Positions 6,987 through 13,832 of a stretch of 13,832 bases of DNA are shown one piece after another. This DNA comes from Planctomycetota bacterium (GTDB lineage Bacteria > Planctomycetota > UBA8742 > SKZP01 > JAIOTL01). The first letter of the stretch is position 1. Each line of letters opens with the position of its first letter. A program made the translations under genes and the position numbers. The stretch spans positions 1-13,832 of the forward strand of contig JAIOTL010000146.1 of NCBI GenBank assembly GCA_021106775.1. The letters are read 5' to 3'. Below the pieces are notes generated by a model. That model was not told the origin of the DNA and did not search any database. It saw nothing but the letters and a program-made list of their open reading frames with translations.

Positions 6987-8832
6987 TCACATGCGGGTGG
7001 GGGTTTGGATGCCGAGTGTTTTGATGAGCGTGGACACAAGCTTTTGCAGTGCTTTGACAAGGTTCATACGCGCTGACGTGCTTTTCTCGTCGACAGTGAT
7101 GAATTTCCGCACCTTCCAGAGCCGATTGAACCAGTCAGCGATGTCAAGCAGGTATCGAGCGATTATTGCAGGCTCAAACTGCTCGACCGCCTCCCGAATC
7201 CTGTCCTCGAACGCCAGCATGTGCTTAAACACTTGTTTTTCCTCAAACGAATCGAACACTTCTGTGTCAAACTCCGCTGGTATCTCGTTTCCGAAGTTGC
7301 GCATAACAGAATTCATTCGCGCATTTATCATCTGCACGCGCGGACCCGTGTTACCCTCGAACTTAACAGCATCTTCGCTGCGATAATCCACCTCCTGAGT
7401 CCGATTCACCCGGAGCATCTCGAAGATTATTGCGCCCATGCCGATTTGCTTGGCGAGTAGCGTTGTATCCTCGATATTTTCAGGAGAGCGTGCATCGATA
7501 ATCTCCTGCGCCTGCTCCGCGTTGTTTTTCAGGAAATCGCTGAGCAGAATCACGTTGCCTTCACGGTTTTTCATGATTTTACCCGCAACTTTCACCGCGC
7601 CAAACGGAATATGCACACAATCATCCGCCCAGTCGAATCCGAGCTTTTTCAACACTTCGCGCATCTGCTGAAAATGCTGAGTCTGCCGCGCATCAACCAC
7701 ATACAAATTCTTATCAAAATTGAAACTGTCCTTGCGGAACTTCGCTGCGGTGATGTCCCGAGTAACATAAGTTGTTCCGCCGTTTGATTTTATAATGATT
7801 GCAGGCGTTTTTTTTCGCTCCGATGTCGATAATTTGCGCACCTTGGTCAAGTTTCATGATTTTCTTCTGACGAATCAGCTCAAGCATCGCAGGCATCTTG
7901 TCTTCGTAGAATGCCTCGCCGTGATAATGGTCAAATTCTATGTCCATCTCAGCATAAATTTCTTTGAGCCGACTTATGCTGAGATTACGGAATTTCTGCC
8001 AAATCGTCCGAATTTCCTCATCCCCCTGCTCAAGCAGCGAAAAAGTTTTACGTGCCAACTCGGTTACAGATTCAGGGTCATCTGCTGTCCGCGGATTCCC
8101 CAGATATTCATCGTTCGCAAGCTTCTGCGCCAAAATTTCATCAGATTTTTCATTATCGTCGATGTCAAGTGCGCGTTTTACGTCCCAGTCAGCATTTTCA
8201 TCGCGTGAACGCATCCGTGCTTTCTCCGCCTTCATTCGCAGCGAATATTTTCGGTAAATGGTCTGAAGCGCGAGAATCGGCTCATCTTTAAGCACCGCAT
8301 CGTCGCCTTCCTGTTGATATGCGTACACAAGCACGCCAAACTGTGTTCCCCAATCCCCAAGATGATTGATGCTGACAACATTCGCATTCGCAAGTTTCAT
8401 CATGCGTGCAATGCAGTGTCCAAGCGAGGTTGCGCGCAGATGCCCAATGCTGAATTCCTTTGCAATATTCGGGCTGGAATAATCCACAGTAACAGTTTTA
8501 CCGCCAAAAACGTCAACTTTGAAATCATTTTGTTCAAGTTCAGAAACACTTTTGAACGCAAGTTCTGCAAGCGTTCGTATGCTGAAAAAGAAGTTTATGT
8601 AAGGTCCTTTCGCTTCAATTTTCTCAAAATCCTTTCCCGACAGCTTTTGCACGAGTTCCTGTGCAATTAGTGCTGGATTTTTACGCATAATCTTTGAAAG
8701 CTTGAAACATGGGAAAGCAAGGTCGCCCATTTCGGGGTTCGGCGGAATCTCAATAAACTCAAGGATTTGCTCACCCTCAAGCTCTACGTTTTCAGTCAAT
8801 TTCTCAGCTACAATATTTTTCAGTATGTTCAT
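6987..8832 (-). CDS. argS: Arginyl-tRNA synthetase, split by a +1 base in a poly-A run
   Basis: This class I synthetase charges tRNA-Arg with arginine in the cytoplasm. The 5' frame (8832 down to 7714) holds the N-terminal additive domain (about 1-85) and the catalytic site SSPNIAKEFSIGHLRAT, where SIGH replaces HIGH, followed by HLGDWGTQFG. The 3' frame (7850 down to 6987) continues with TTYVTRDI, YVVDARQTQHFQQM, the KMSK-region GKIMKNREGN, the DALR anticodon-binding domain and the family-typical end TPTRM. The frames meet at eight A (complement 7808-7815); with seven A a single 614-residue protein would result, a normal length. All blocks on both sides are conserved, so the break is either recent, a sequencing error or a slippage site. 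AGGA (complement 8838-8841) lies 5 nt before the ATG. Read as deposited, the N-terminal product would end after 372 residues. Confidence 0.9.
7808..7815 (-). other. A8 homopolymer at the argS frame break
   Basis: The minus strand reads GGAGCG, eight A, then CGCCTGC. Frame one gives IDIGAKK and then runs out of homology; the alternative frame gives KKTPAIIIKSNGG, the expected continuation. Removing one A joins IDIGAKK directly to TPAIIIKS. Runs of this length are prone to sequencing error and to polymerase slippage. Confidence 0.85.
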
Positions 8833-8858
8833 TTTGTTCCTAAATTTGTTTCCGGTGA

Positions 8859-8886
8859 ATCATAGAATATTAAACAGCTCTGACAA
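8859..8886 (-). promoter_or_regulatory. Sigma70-like promoter of argS
   Basis: On the minus strand, TTGTCA (8881-8886), a 16-bp spacer and TATGAT (8859-8864) each match the consensus at five of six bases. Transcription would start near 8852, giving a leader of about 20 nt that contains the AGGA ribosome site. Confidence 0.6.
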
Positions 8887-8962
8887 CCAATTCGTTCAAA
8901 AGTTCATGCGAAATTTCAAAAAGCATTCACAAACAAATTCTATTCATTCACATCGGAATTAG

Positions 8963-8990
8963 TATAATTTCTTAAAATAATTTTCTGGAG
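8963..8990 (+). promoter_or_regulatory. -10 element and ribosome site of the NifX-like gene
   Basis: A perfect TATAAT lies at 8963-8968, and GGAG lies at 8987-8990, 6 nt before the ATG. No convincing -35 is seen at the usual distance (CTATTC at 17 bp is poor), so an activator may be needed. The argS promoter points the other way in the same 164-bp gap. Confidence 0.45.
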
Positions 8991-8996
8991 AGTAAA

Positions 8997-9386
8997 ATGA
9001 GTGCAAAAAAATTAATTGTCGTTTCAAGTGAGGATAATAATGGGCTTGAAGGCAATGTTTCGGGACATTTCGGTGGATGCCCTTTCTTCACTCTGATTGA
9101 AGTTGAAAATAATGAAATTAAGGAGCATCTTGTTGTTGAGAATCCGCACTTTCAGCTTCATCAGCCTGGCATTATTCCTGAATACATCAAAAGCCTTGAT
9201 ACCAACGTTATAATATCGGGTGGAATGGGAGCGCGCGCACAAAAGCTGTTCAATCAGTTTGGCATCGAGCCGGTTACAGGAGCATCAGGCAAAATCGAGG
9301 ATAACGTGAAAGCTTATCTGGCAAACAAACTCAAAGGTGCTGAACCCTGCAGACACAATGAGCACGGTTGTGGACATGACCATTAA
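8997..9386 (+). CDS. NifX/NifB C-terminal-like (dinitrogenase Fe-Mo cofactor) family protein
   Basis: This small cytoplasmic protein of 129 residues has the dinitrogenase iron-molybdenum cofactor fold (RNase H-like). Family marks are the N-terminal strand KKLIVVSSEDN, VSGHFGGCPFFTLIEV (about 20-35), VIISGGMGARAQKLF (about 71-85) and GIEPVTGA. Members bind or shuttle metal-sulfur clusters; stand-alone ones in non-nitrogen-fixers include iron-sulfur storage proteins such as archaeal IssA. The last 12 residues (CRHNEHGCGHDH) are rich in His and Cys and should bind metal. No nif genes occur nearby, so a role in nitrogen fixation is not supported. It is transcribed away from argS and is followed after 95 nt by a lipoprotein gene, possibly unrelated. 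The family call is firm; the role is not. Confidence 0.88.
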   Translation: MSAKKLIVVSSEDNNGLEGNVSGHFGGCPFFTLIEVENNEIKEHLVVENPHFQLHQPGIIPEYIKSLDTNVIISGGMGARAQKLFNQFGIEPVTGASGKIEDNVKAYLANKLKGAEPCRHNEHGCGHDH

Positions 9387-9399
9387 CATCAAAAAAATA

Positions 9400-9460
9400 T
9401 TGCTAATTTATTCTGTAACAATGAACAAAACTCAATCAATTCATCTACATTGATTAGCAA
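9400..9460. repeat. Widely spaced inverted repeat downstream of the NifX-like gene
   Basis: TTGCTAAT (9400-9407) and ATTAGCAA (9453-9460) are perfect 8-base complements, separated by 45 nt. The loop is long and no T-run follows on the plus strand, so this is not a convincing terminator. It may be a weak structure or coincidence in AT-rich DNA. Confidence 0.25.
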
Positions 9461-9481
9461 AAAACAACATTTGAGGTAAAA

Positions 9482-11365
9482 TTGAAAAAAAACAGCACAA
9501 AACTTTTTATAATATCAGCTCTGCTTGTTTTGACAGCAATTTCCTGCTCGGGTGGTAGTAAAATGGAATTAAAAATTCTGACAACTTCACCATTACCTGA
9601 CGCAATTGAATCTGTAAGATACCCGACATCGAACACAACACCCTTTATATTGGAATCGGAAAATGGAATAGAACCGATAACCTGGTCATATGGAAATTTT
9701 GTACCGATGCAACCTCTTGGACTGTTTTTTGATTCAACAAACAAAATTAGCGGAATTGCAGCTTTGGGAACAGAAGGGGATTACACATTTGACATTACAG
9801 CACGAGACTCAGCGGGAAAAACATCCACTGTAAATTTCGCCTTGAAAATCTGGAAGAAAGTTACACTTGAATCTCCAGCTGATTTGCCTGTTGGCTTGCC
9901 CGGTCCTGCAACATATGATTATAACTTTATAGTCTCAGGAGGTTCAGGCGTATATACATTTTCTGCAGGTTCTAATCTACCAAATTGGCTCACGCTTAAT
10001 CCTGCTTCTGGCAATCTTAGAGGAATCCCTCCTTCAAACGCCATTGGTCAATCTTTCTCGTTTGACATTACCGCCACCTGTTCAACCTATGCGGAAAACA
10101 AGGATACAAAAACATACTCACTTTCAATTTCACCCGCGGAAATCAAGAATTTTACAGGACCCGAAGAAGTATTCGCATATCAAACCGTTTTAGTAGAGTT
10201 CGATTTAACAAATCATGGAAATTCGTCATTCTCAATTTCAAACGACAATTTCAGCTTTACTCACGGTGCAGGACCAATAGGCAACGTTGACGGACAATAT
10301 AATGCGATTGCATCCTTGAGTAATCCGACTCAGGTCGCAGGCAATACTACGGAAACATTCGGTTACCATATTTCGGTCAGTCAAAATCCTACAAAAGCAA
10401 GTTCAACGATGCCAATTACTGTAGATTTAGAGGTGGATTTCGTCTATAGCGGGTCACCTATGCAAACTAGTGCTCCCACTCCAGTTCACTGGGCTTGCCG
10501 AATATGGGAATCCATGCCAAACATGCCTAGCAAACGGCTCTGGGGTGCAGCAGCAGCATTAGACGACCATATCTATTACTTCGGAGGTATGGACGATGCT
10601 GGGGATGCAAAATATACGATATATGATTTCGATGTCGTAAATAACACCTGGAGCACATCTTCCGTTTCATTGCGTTCGAAGTCACTATGGCATGCAGCGG
10701 TAACTGTTGGCAGCAAAATATACATAATTGGCGGAAATGATCGTATTAACGGATATAATAGAGTTTACGAGTTTAATCCTGCTGTTCCAAGCATCACAAA
10801 CGTTGGGTTGTTGCTGCGTGAAAGATACATGTGTGCTGCTGCAAGCAACGGAACAGAAATTTTTGTTCTTGGTTCCTGGCAAAACGGTTCCATTGAAATG
10901 TTTAACACTTTGACCAATACATCAACCGGAAAAACCGCAACAACTTCTGGAAATCATGGCAGATTCTTGCACCAGGCAGTTTACTATAATAATAAATATT
11001 ACACATTTGGCGGAAGTTACATTGACCAGTACGAAGGTTATGACACTGTTTACGAATTTGATGCAACTGCCGATACTCTCACGCTTAAAACCAAACTTAA
11101 TCATAAAGTTACCGGACATGGTGTTACATTACTCAATAATAATGCATTTGCCATCTGCGGAATTGCATCCATTGCATCCGGCGCAAAGAACTATTTCCAA
11201 AGATATAATCTTGATACATTTACGGTTCAAGATTGCGGATACTATCCTGAGAACCTTTACGGTAATAGGTCGGTTACAGTTGATAATAAGATTTTTAACA
11301 TTGGAGGTGCTTCAACAAATACAGCAACTGCAACATACAACATGAGAATGATTGAATTTAACTAA
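9482..11365 (+). CDS. Ig-Kelch lipoprotein (paralogue 1)
   Basis: The 627-residue product is predicted to be a lipid-anchored envelope protein. The TTG start is chosen because GAGG lies 5 nt upstream and because it gives a signal peptide ending LTAISC, with Cys22 as the lipidated residue; the first internal Met (28) would lose it. Residues 36-123 and 133-217 are two putative-Ig (He_PIG-like) domains with the pattern W...P.GL.FD....I.G...G.Y.F.I. Residues 225-340 form another beta domain with NPTKASSTMPIT. Residues 342-627 are about six Kelch blades (IYYFGG 364-369, IYIIGG 413-418, IFVLGS, YYTFGG, a degenerate CGI blade, IFNIGG 604-609), predicting a beta-propeller. No enzyme residues stand out, so a binding or adhesion role is the most that can be inferred. 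The next gene is a paralogue in the same orientation, 238 bp away. Confidence 0.9.
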   Translation: MKKNSTKLFIISALLVLTAISCSGGSKMELKILTTSPLPDAIESVRYPTSNTTPFILESENGIEPITWSYGNFVPMQPLGLFFDSTNKISGIAALGTEGDYTFDITARDSAGKTSTVNFALKIWKKVTLESPADLPVGLPGPATYDYNFIVSGGSGVYTFSAGSNLPNWLTLNPASGNLRGIPPSNAIGQSFSFDITATCSTYAENKDTKTYSLSISPAEIKNFTGPEEVFAYQTVLVEFDLTNHGNSSFSISNDNFSFTHGAGPIGNVDGQYNAIASLSNPTQVAGNTTETFGYHISVSQNPTKASSTMPITVDLEVDFVYSGSPMQTSAPTPVHWACRIWESMPNMPSKRLWGAAAALDDHIYYFGGMDDAGDAKYTIYDFDVVNNTWSTSSVSLRSKSLWHAAVTVGSKIYIIGGNDRINGYNRVYEFNPAVPSITNVGLLLRERYMCAAASNGTEIFVLGSWQNGSIEMFNTLTNTSTGKTATTSGNHGRFLHQAVYYNNKYYTFGGSYIDQYEGYDTVYEFDATADTLTLKTKLNHKVTGHGVTLLNNNAFAICGIASIASGAKNYFQRYNLDTFTVQDCGYYPENLYGNRSVTVDNKIFNIGGASTNTATATYNMRMIEFN

Positions 11366-11603
11366 GACCCGATAAATTCTTGCATAGATTTATTGTTTAT
11401 TGCTTGAATGCTAATTTTCAGAATTAACTTTTGCAGTTTGAATTGTAATAGGCAAACATTTATGGGATATTAAATTTGCAGGAATTTTTTCTGGAAAAAA
11501 ATATTTGAGTGAAAAATTTTTAATTTTGATATTGGATGGAACAAATGTAGGTTTTAATCTCTTAATGAAAATAAATTGATAATGAATATGAAAGGGAGGG
11601 GAT
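11366..11603. other. AT-rich gap between the two Kelch genes, nothing clear
   Basis: These 238 bp are strongly AT-rich. I see no convincing terminator after the first Kelch gene and no promoter with both boxes. TTGATA near 11528 has no good -10 partner. The 3' end carries GGGAGGGG (11594-11601), a strong ribosome site 2-4 nt before the ATG at 11604. The two Kelch genes could be co-transcribed or not. Confidence 0.4.
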
Positions 11604-13442
11604 ATGAAAAGATTAGTTTTGATGATTCTGATTATGGTAATTTTTCCTTTTGCAATGGGATTAACGTCATGTTCATCAGATGTTGTCCTTAAGATTAAGA
11701 CCTTGTCGATTAAATCAGCATTGGAAAACAGACCTTATTACCTTGAGCTTGAGGCTGAAAACGGATTCAACTACGTCTGGACATTTACCGATTTTGACCC
11801 AATTGCCCCTGAAGGTCTTGTGTTCGATACAAACGGCGTGATTTATGGCTCTGCTGCTGAGGGTGCTTTCGGTACATACACTTTCAAGGTAATTTGCAGA
11901 GATGCGCGAAAAGAACAGGTTTCTGCGGAATATACGCTGGATGTTTATCCTGCAATCGAAATCGGGGATACTGAATTTTCAACTGAAGTCGGGGAAATGT
12001 TCGATGAAACATTGACATATGAAGGCGGTTCCGGTTCAGGGATTTATTGGGTGGTAGACGAGAATGTTCCAACCTGGATTACATTTGACCAAAATACCGG
12101 CCAAATCAGCACGGCTGAGGTAATCGCTGACACTGAATCTGGTAAAACATTCGAATTTGAAGTTAAAATTATCGACCAGGAATTCAGCGAGAATAGTGAT
12201 ACCAAAACAGTGATAATCCACGTTGGTGCTTATTTCGATGGACTGATTGTACCTGGGGAATTGTTCCAAGAACAGCATCTGGCACTTGAATTCGACTTTG
12301 TGAACGGGAGGGATTATTTAATCAATAATTTTAATGCAGCAACAGAATTTACATCATTTAATGGAACTCCTGGAGACCGAGATGGAGAATTTATTGTTAT
12401 GCCTTCTCCAGAAAACGCAGGCGAGTTAGAAGCAGATTCTTCAACAACATTTGAGGTTACTCTGGATGTTTCGAACATGCCTACAAAGGCTACTTCAAGC
12501 GAACCAGTTACTTTTACATTCACTTTCCAGTATGACACGCCCTCAGCTACTATAACTCAAGTATATACTTTTGAATTTGCTGTGCGAGTTTGGGAAGCGG
12601 TTGCGTCAATGCCTGGTAAACAAGCAGCTGGCGCATCTGCGATTTATAATAATCATATTTATTTTTTCGGCGGTATTGATGATAATTATGACGATGCTTT
12701 TGATATTTATGATTATGACATAACTGCTGACACCTGGTCAACTCTGCCGACAGTGCTTCCTGTTGGGTTGGTTTTAATGCAGGCTGTTGTAGTTGAGGAT
12801 AAGATTTACATTGTCGGCGGAAAATCAAACAATAGCGGAGATGAATATAAGGATATTTACGTTTTTGACCCTGCGCAGGAGACAATTGAGATATACGGTG
12901 AGATGAATAACGAACGTTATGGCATGTCGGTTGTTGTAGTTGATGGAAGGCTTGTAATTATGGGTAGCGAGGACGACAGGTCAATTGAGATTTTTGACAT
13001 TGCTTCGAAAACATCCGAAGATATGACAGCTCAGCTTACAGGTGGTTGTTTTGTTAATCAGGGCGCATATTGGAACGGAGGCTGTTATGTGTTTGCTGGG
13101 ATTCCTCATAGACATTCCAGTGCGGTTGCCAACGTTGATAAATATAACCCGAGTGATGATACATTTGAGGCGATGGAGCCACTTCAGTTGGCAACGGAGG
13201 AATTTGCTGGTGCTTTACTTGGCAACTCGTTTTATATCATTGGTGGTTATAATGCTCTTTCCAGATTTGCTGAGGTTCAACGATATAATTTCGAGGATAA
13301 TACCAGCGAGCTTTGCGGTAAATTCCCGTATAAAGTTGGAGATTCAAACGCTTCTGCAAGTGAAGATACGCTCTATGTTATGGGTGGAATTGACGAAAAC
13401 GGTGATATCCTTGATACAGTGTACAAGATGGAAATGAAATAA
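11604..13442 (+). CDS. Ig-Kelch lipoprotein (paralogue 2)
   Basis: The 612-residue product has the same architecture as the preceding gene. The signal peptide ends GLTSC with lipidated Cys23. Ig-like domains span about 32-115 (FTDFDPIAPEGLVFD matches YGNFVPMQPLGLFFD of the partner) and 120-207. A middle beta domain spans about 212-328 (NMPTKATSSEPVTF matches NPTKASSTMPIT). About six Kelch blades span 329-612 (IYFFGG 352-357, IYIVGG 401-406, LVIMGS, CYVFAG, FYIIGG, LYVMGG). NNHIYFFGGIDD versus DDHIYYFGGMDD shows direct paralogy. GGAGG lies 4 nt before the ATG, a much stronger site than that of the partner. Coding ends just before a strong terminator. It is more acidic than the partner. The ligand and role are unknown. 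Confidence 0.9.
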   Translation: MKRLVLMILIMVIFPFAMGLTSCSSDVVLKIKTLSIKSALENRPYYLELEAENGFNYVWTFTDFDPIAPEGLVFDTNGVIYGSAAEGAFGTYTFKVICRDARKEQVSAEYTLDVYPAIEIGDTEFSTEVGEMFDETLTYEGGSGSGIYWVVDENVPTWITFDQNTGQISTAEVIADTESGKTFEFEVKIIDQEFSENSDTKTVIIHVGAYFDGLIVPGELFQEQHLALEFDFVNGRDYLINNFNAATEFTSFNGTPGDRDGEFIVMPSPENAGELEADSSTTFEVTLDVSNMPTKATSSEPVTFTFTFQYDTPSATITQVYTFEFAVRVWEAVASMPGKQAAGASAIYNNHIYFFGGIDDNYDDAFDIYDYDITADTWSTLPTVLPVGLVLMQAVVVEDKIYIVGGKSNNSGDEYKDIYVFDPAQETIEIYGEMNNERYGMSVVVVDGRLVIMGSEDDRSIEIFDIASKTSEDMTAQLTGGCFVNQGAYWNGGCYVFAGIPHRHSSAVANVDKYNPSDDTFEAMEPLQLATEEFAGALLGNSFYIIGGYNALSRFAEVQRYNFEDNTSELCGKFPYKVGDSNASASEDTLYVMGGIDENGDILDTVYKMEMK

Positions 13443-13466
13443 GCAGCTCAATACAATAAACTTATG

Positions 13467-13497
13467 TGCCTGTACTTTTTGTGCAGGCATTTTTTTT
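13467..13497 (+). terminator. Intrinsic terminator after the second Kelch gene
   Basis: TGCCTGTAC (13467-13475), loop TTTTT, then GTGCAGGCA (13481-13489) form a nine-pair stem with one G-U pair, followed by eight T (13490-13497). It lies 25 nt past the Kelch stop codon. Confidence 0.9.
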
Positions 13498-13550
13498 AGC
13501 GGATTGTCTGTCTTTCACAAAACTTCCGTCGAATGTTTAATTATTGGCAT

Positions 13551-13579
13551 AAAAAAACCCGGAATATTTCATCCGGGTT
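13551..13579 (-). terminator. Intrinsic terminator of the ExeA-like gene
   Basis: Read on the minus strand, AACCCGGA and TCCGGGTT form a perfect eight-pair stem around an 8-nt loop, running directly into a T-tract (A-run 13551-13557 on the plus strand). It lies about 30 nt past the ATPase stop. The plus strand also has six T a few bases after the stem, so it may act both ways. Confidence 0.85.
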
Positions 13580-13609
13580 CATCATTTTTTAACGCTTGTC
13601 AGCCAAAAC

Positions 13610-13831
13610 TTAAAATCCTTCCTGGACGCGTTGGTCGTAGATGACTTCTTCAAGCGAGTCGCGGTCAACGAAATCAAGCTGCTTCGCTCGTGCATTATCC
13701 AGTGCTAACCTACAGAAACGGTTGATTTCACGTGGAATCCCCATCGTCGCTTCCATGCAAAGACTCAGGATGTCAGCATTAAATACTTCGCCTGTGGGAT
13801 GACCGGCAATTCTGAGTCTGTGCTTGATATA
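13610..13831 (-). CDS. ExeA/GspA-like AAA ATPase, C-terminal part (partial)
   Basis: The frame enters from the right edge on the minus strand and ends at TAA 13610-13612, giving 74 residues. It starts YIKHRLRIAG, continues with EVFNADIL and MGIPREINRFCRLAL, and ends YDQRVQEGF. This matches the lid and C-terminal end of the ExeA/GspA family of AAA ATPases, where YIxHRLxxAG precedes the sensor-2 region GxPRxINxxC. These proteins energise assembly of the secretion or pilus apparatus, or, in transposon-linked relatives, target selection. The Walker motifs are outside the window, so the subfamily is unknown. The higher GC than the Kelch genes suggests a core gene. It is transcribed convergently with the Kelch pair. 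Confidence 0.85.
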   Translation of the reverse strand, partial: YIKHRLRIAGHPTGEVFNADILSLCMEATMGIPREINRFCRLALDNARAKQLDFVDRDSLEEVIYDQRVQEGF

Positions 13832-13832
13832 A

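Noticed and set aside
9400..9460. TTGCTAAT/ATTAGCAA as the terminator of the NifX-like gene
   Set aside because: The loop is 45 nt long and the 3' arm is followed by A, not T, on the plus strand.
1..13832. CRISPR array, tRNA, rRNA or full insertion sequence
   Set aside because: No regularly spaced repeats, no cloverleaf or rRNA-like stretch recognised, and no transposase coding; the only repeats are the two copies at 2373-2520 and isolated inverted repeats.

Overview
The window looks like a chromosomal fragment of an uncultured, AT-rich, Gram-negative-type bacterium. Several products carry Sec or lipoprotein signal peptides, SD-type ribosome sites are common, and sigma70-like promoters can be read. 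A GspA/ExeA-like ATPase tail, Kelch/Ig lipoproteins and a remnant resembling the end of a squalene-cyclase-like repeat protein would fit a planctomycete- or PVC-like uncultured lineage. The sequence alone does not fix the taxon.

Layout: (1) 3-89 (+) is the 3' end of an unidentified gene. (2) 225-2339 (+) holds two adjacent, diverged paralogues of no recognised family. Each has a signal peptide, a folded domain, a long charged low-complexity stalk and one C-terminal membrane helix. (3) 2340-2568 is a convergent gap holding two copies of a composite palindromic intergenic repeat. (4) 2569-5028 (-) is a large secreted subtilisin-like (S8) protease with PPC and fibronectin III domains and a C-terminal membrane anchor. 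(5) 5029-5330 holds a 30-codon remnant of a squalene-cyclase-like repeat protein. (6) 5331-6898 (-) is a compact type II restriction-modification operon, methyltransferase then endonuclease, behind a good promoter. (7) 6987-8832 (-) is argS, interrupted by a one-base frameshift in a run of eight A. (8) 8997-9386 (+) is a NifX/NifB-like metal-cluster protein with a His/Cys tail, divergent from argS. (9) 9482-11365 and 11604-13442 (+) are two tandem paralogous Ig-Kelch lipoproteins, closed by a strong terminator. (10) 13610-13831 (-) is the 3' end of an ExeA/GspA-like AAA ATPase, with its own terminator.

The theme is cell-envelope and secreted proteins in duplicated pairs around one housekeeping gene (argS) and one mobile-type defence cassette. 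The points most worth checking are the argS frameshift, the gene remnant beside the restriction-modification cassette, the unknown stalked membrane pair, and the chained repeats at 2373-2520.
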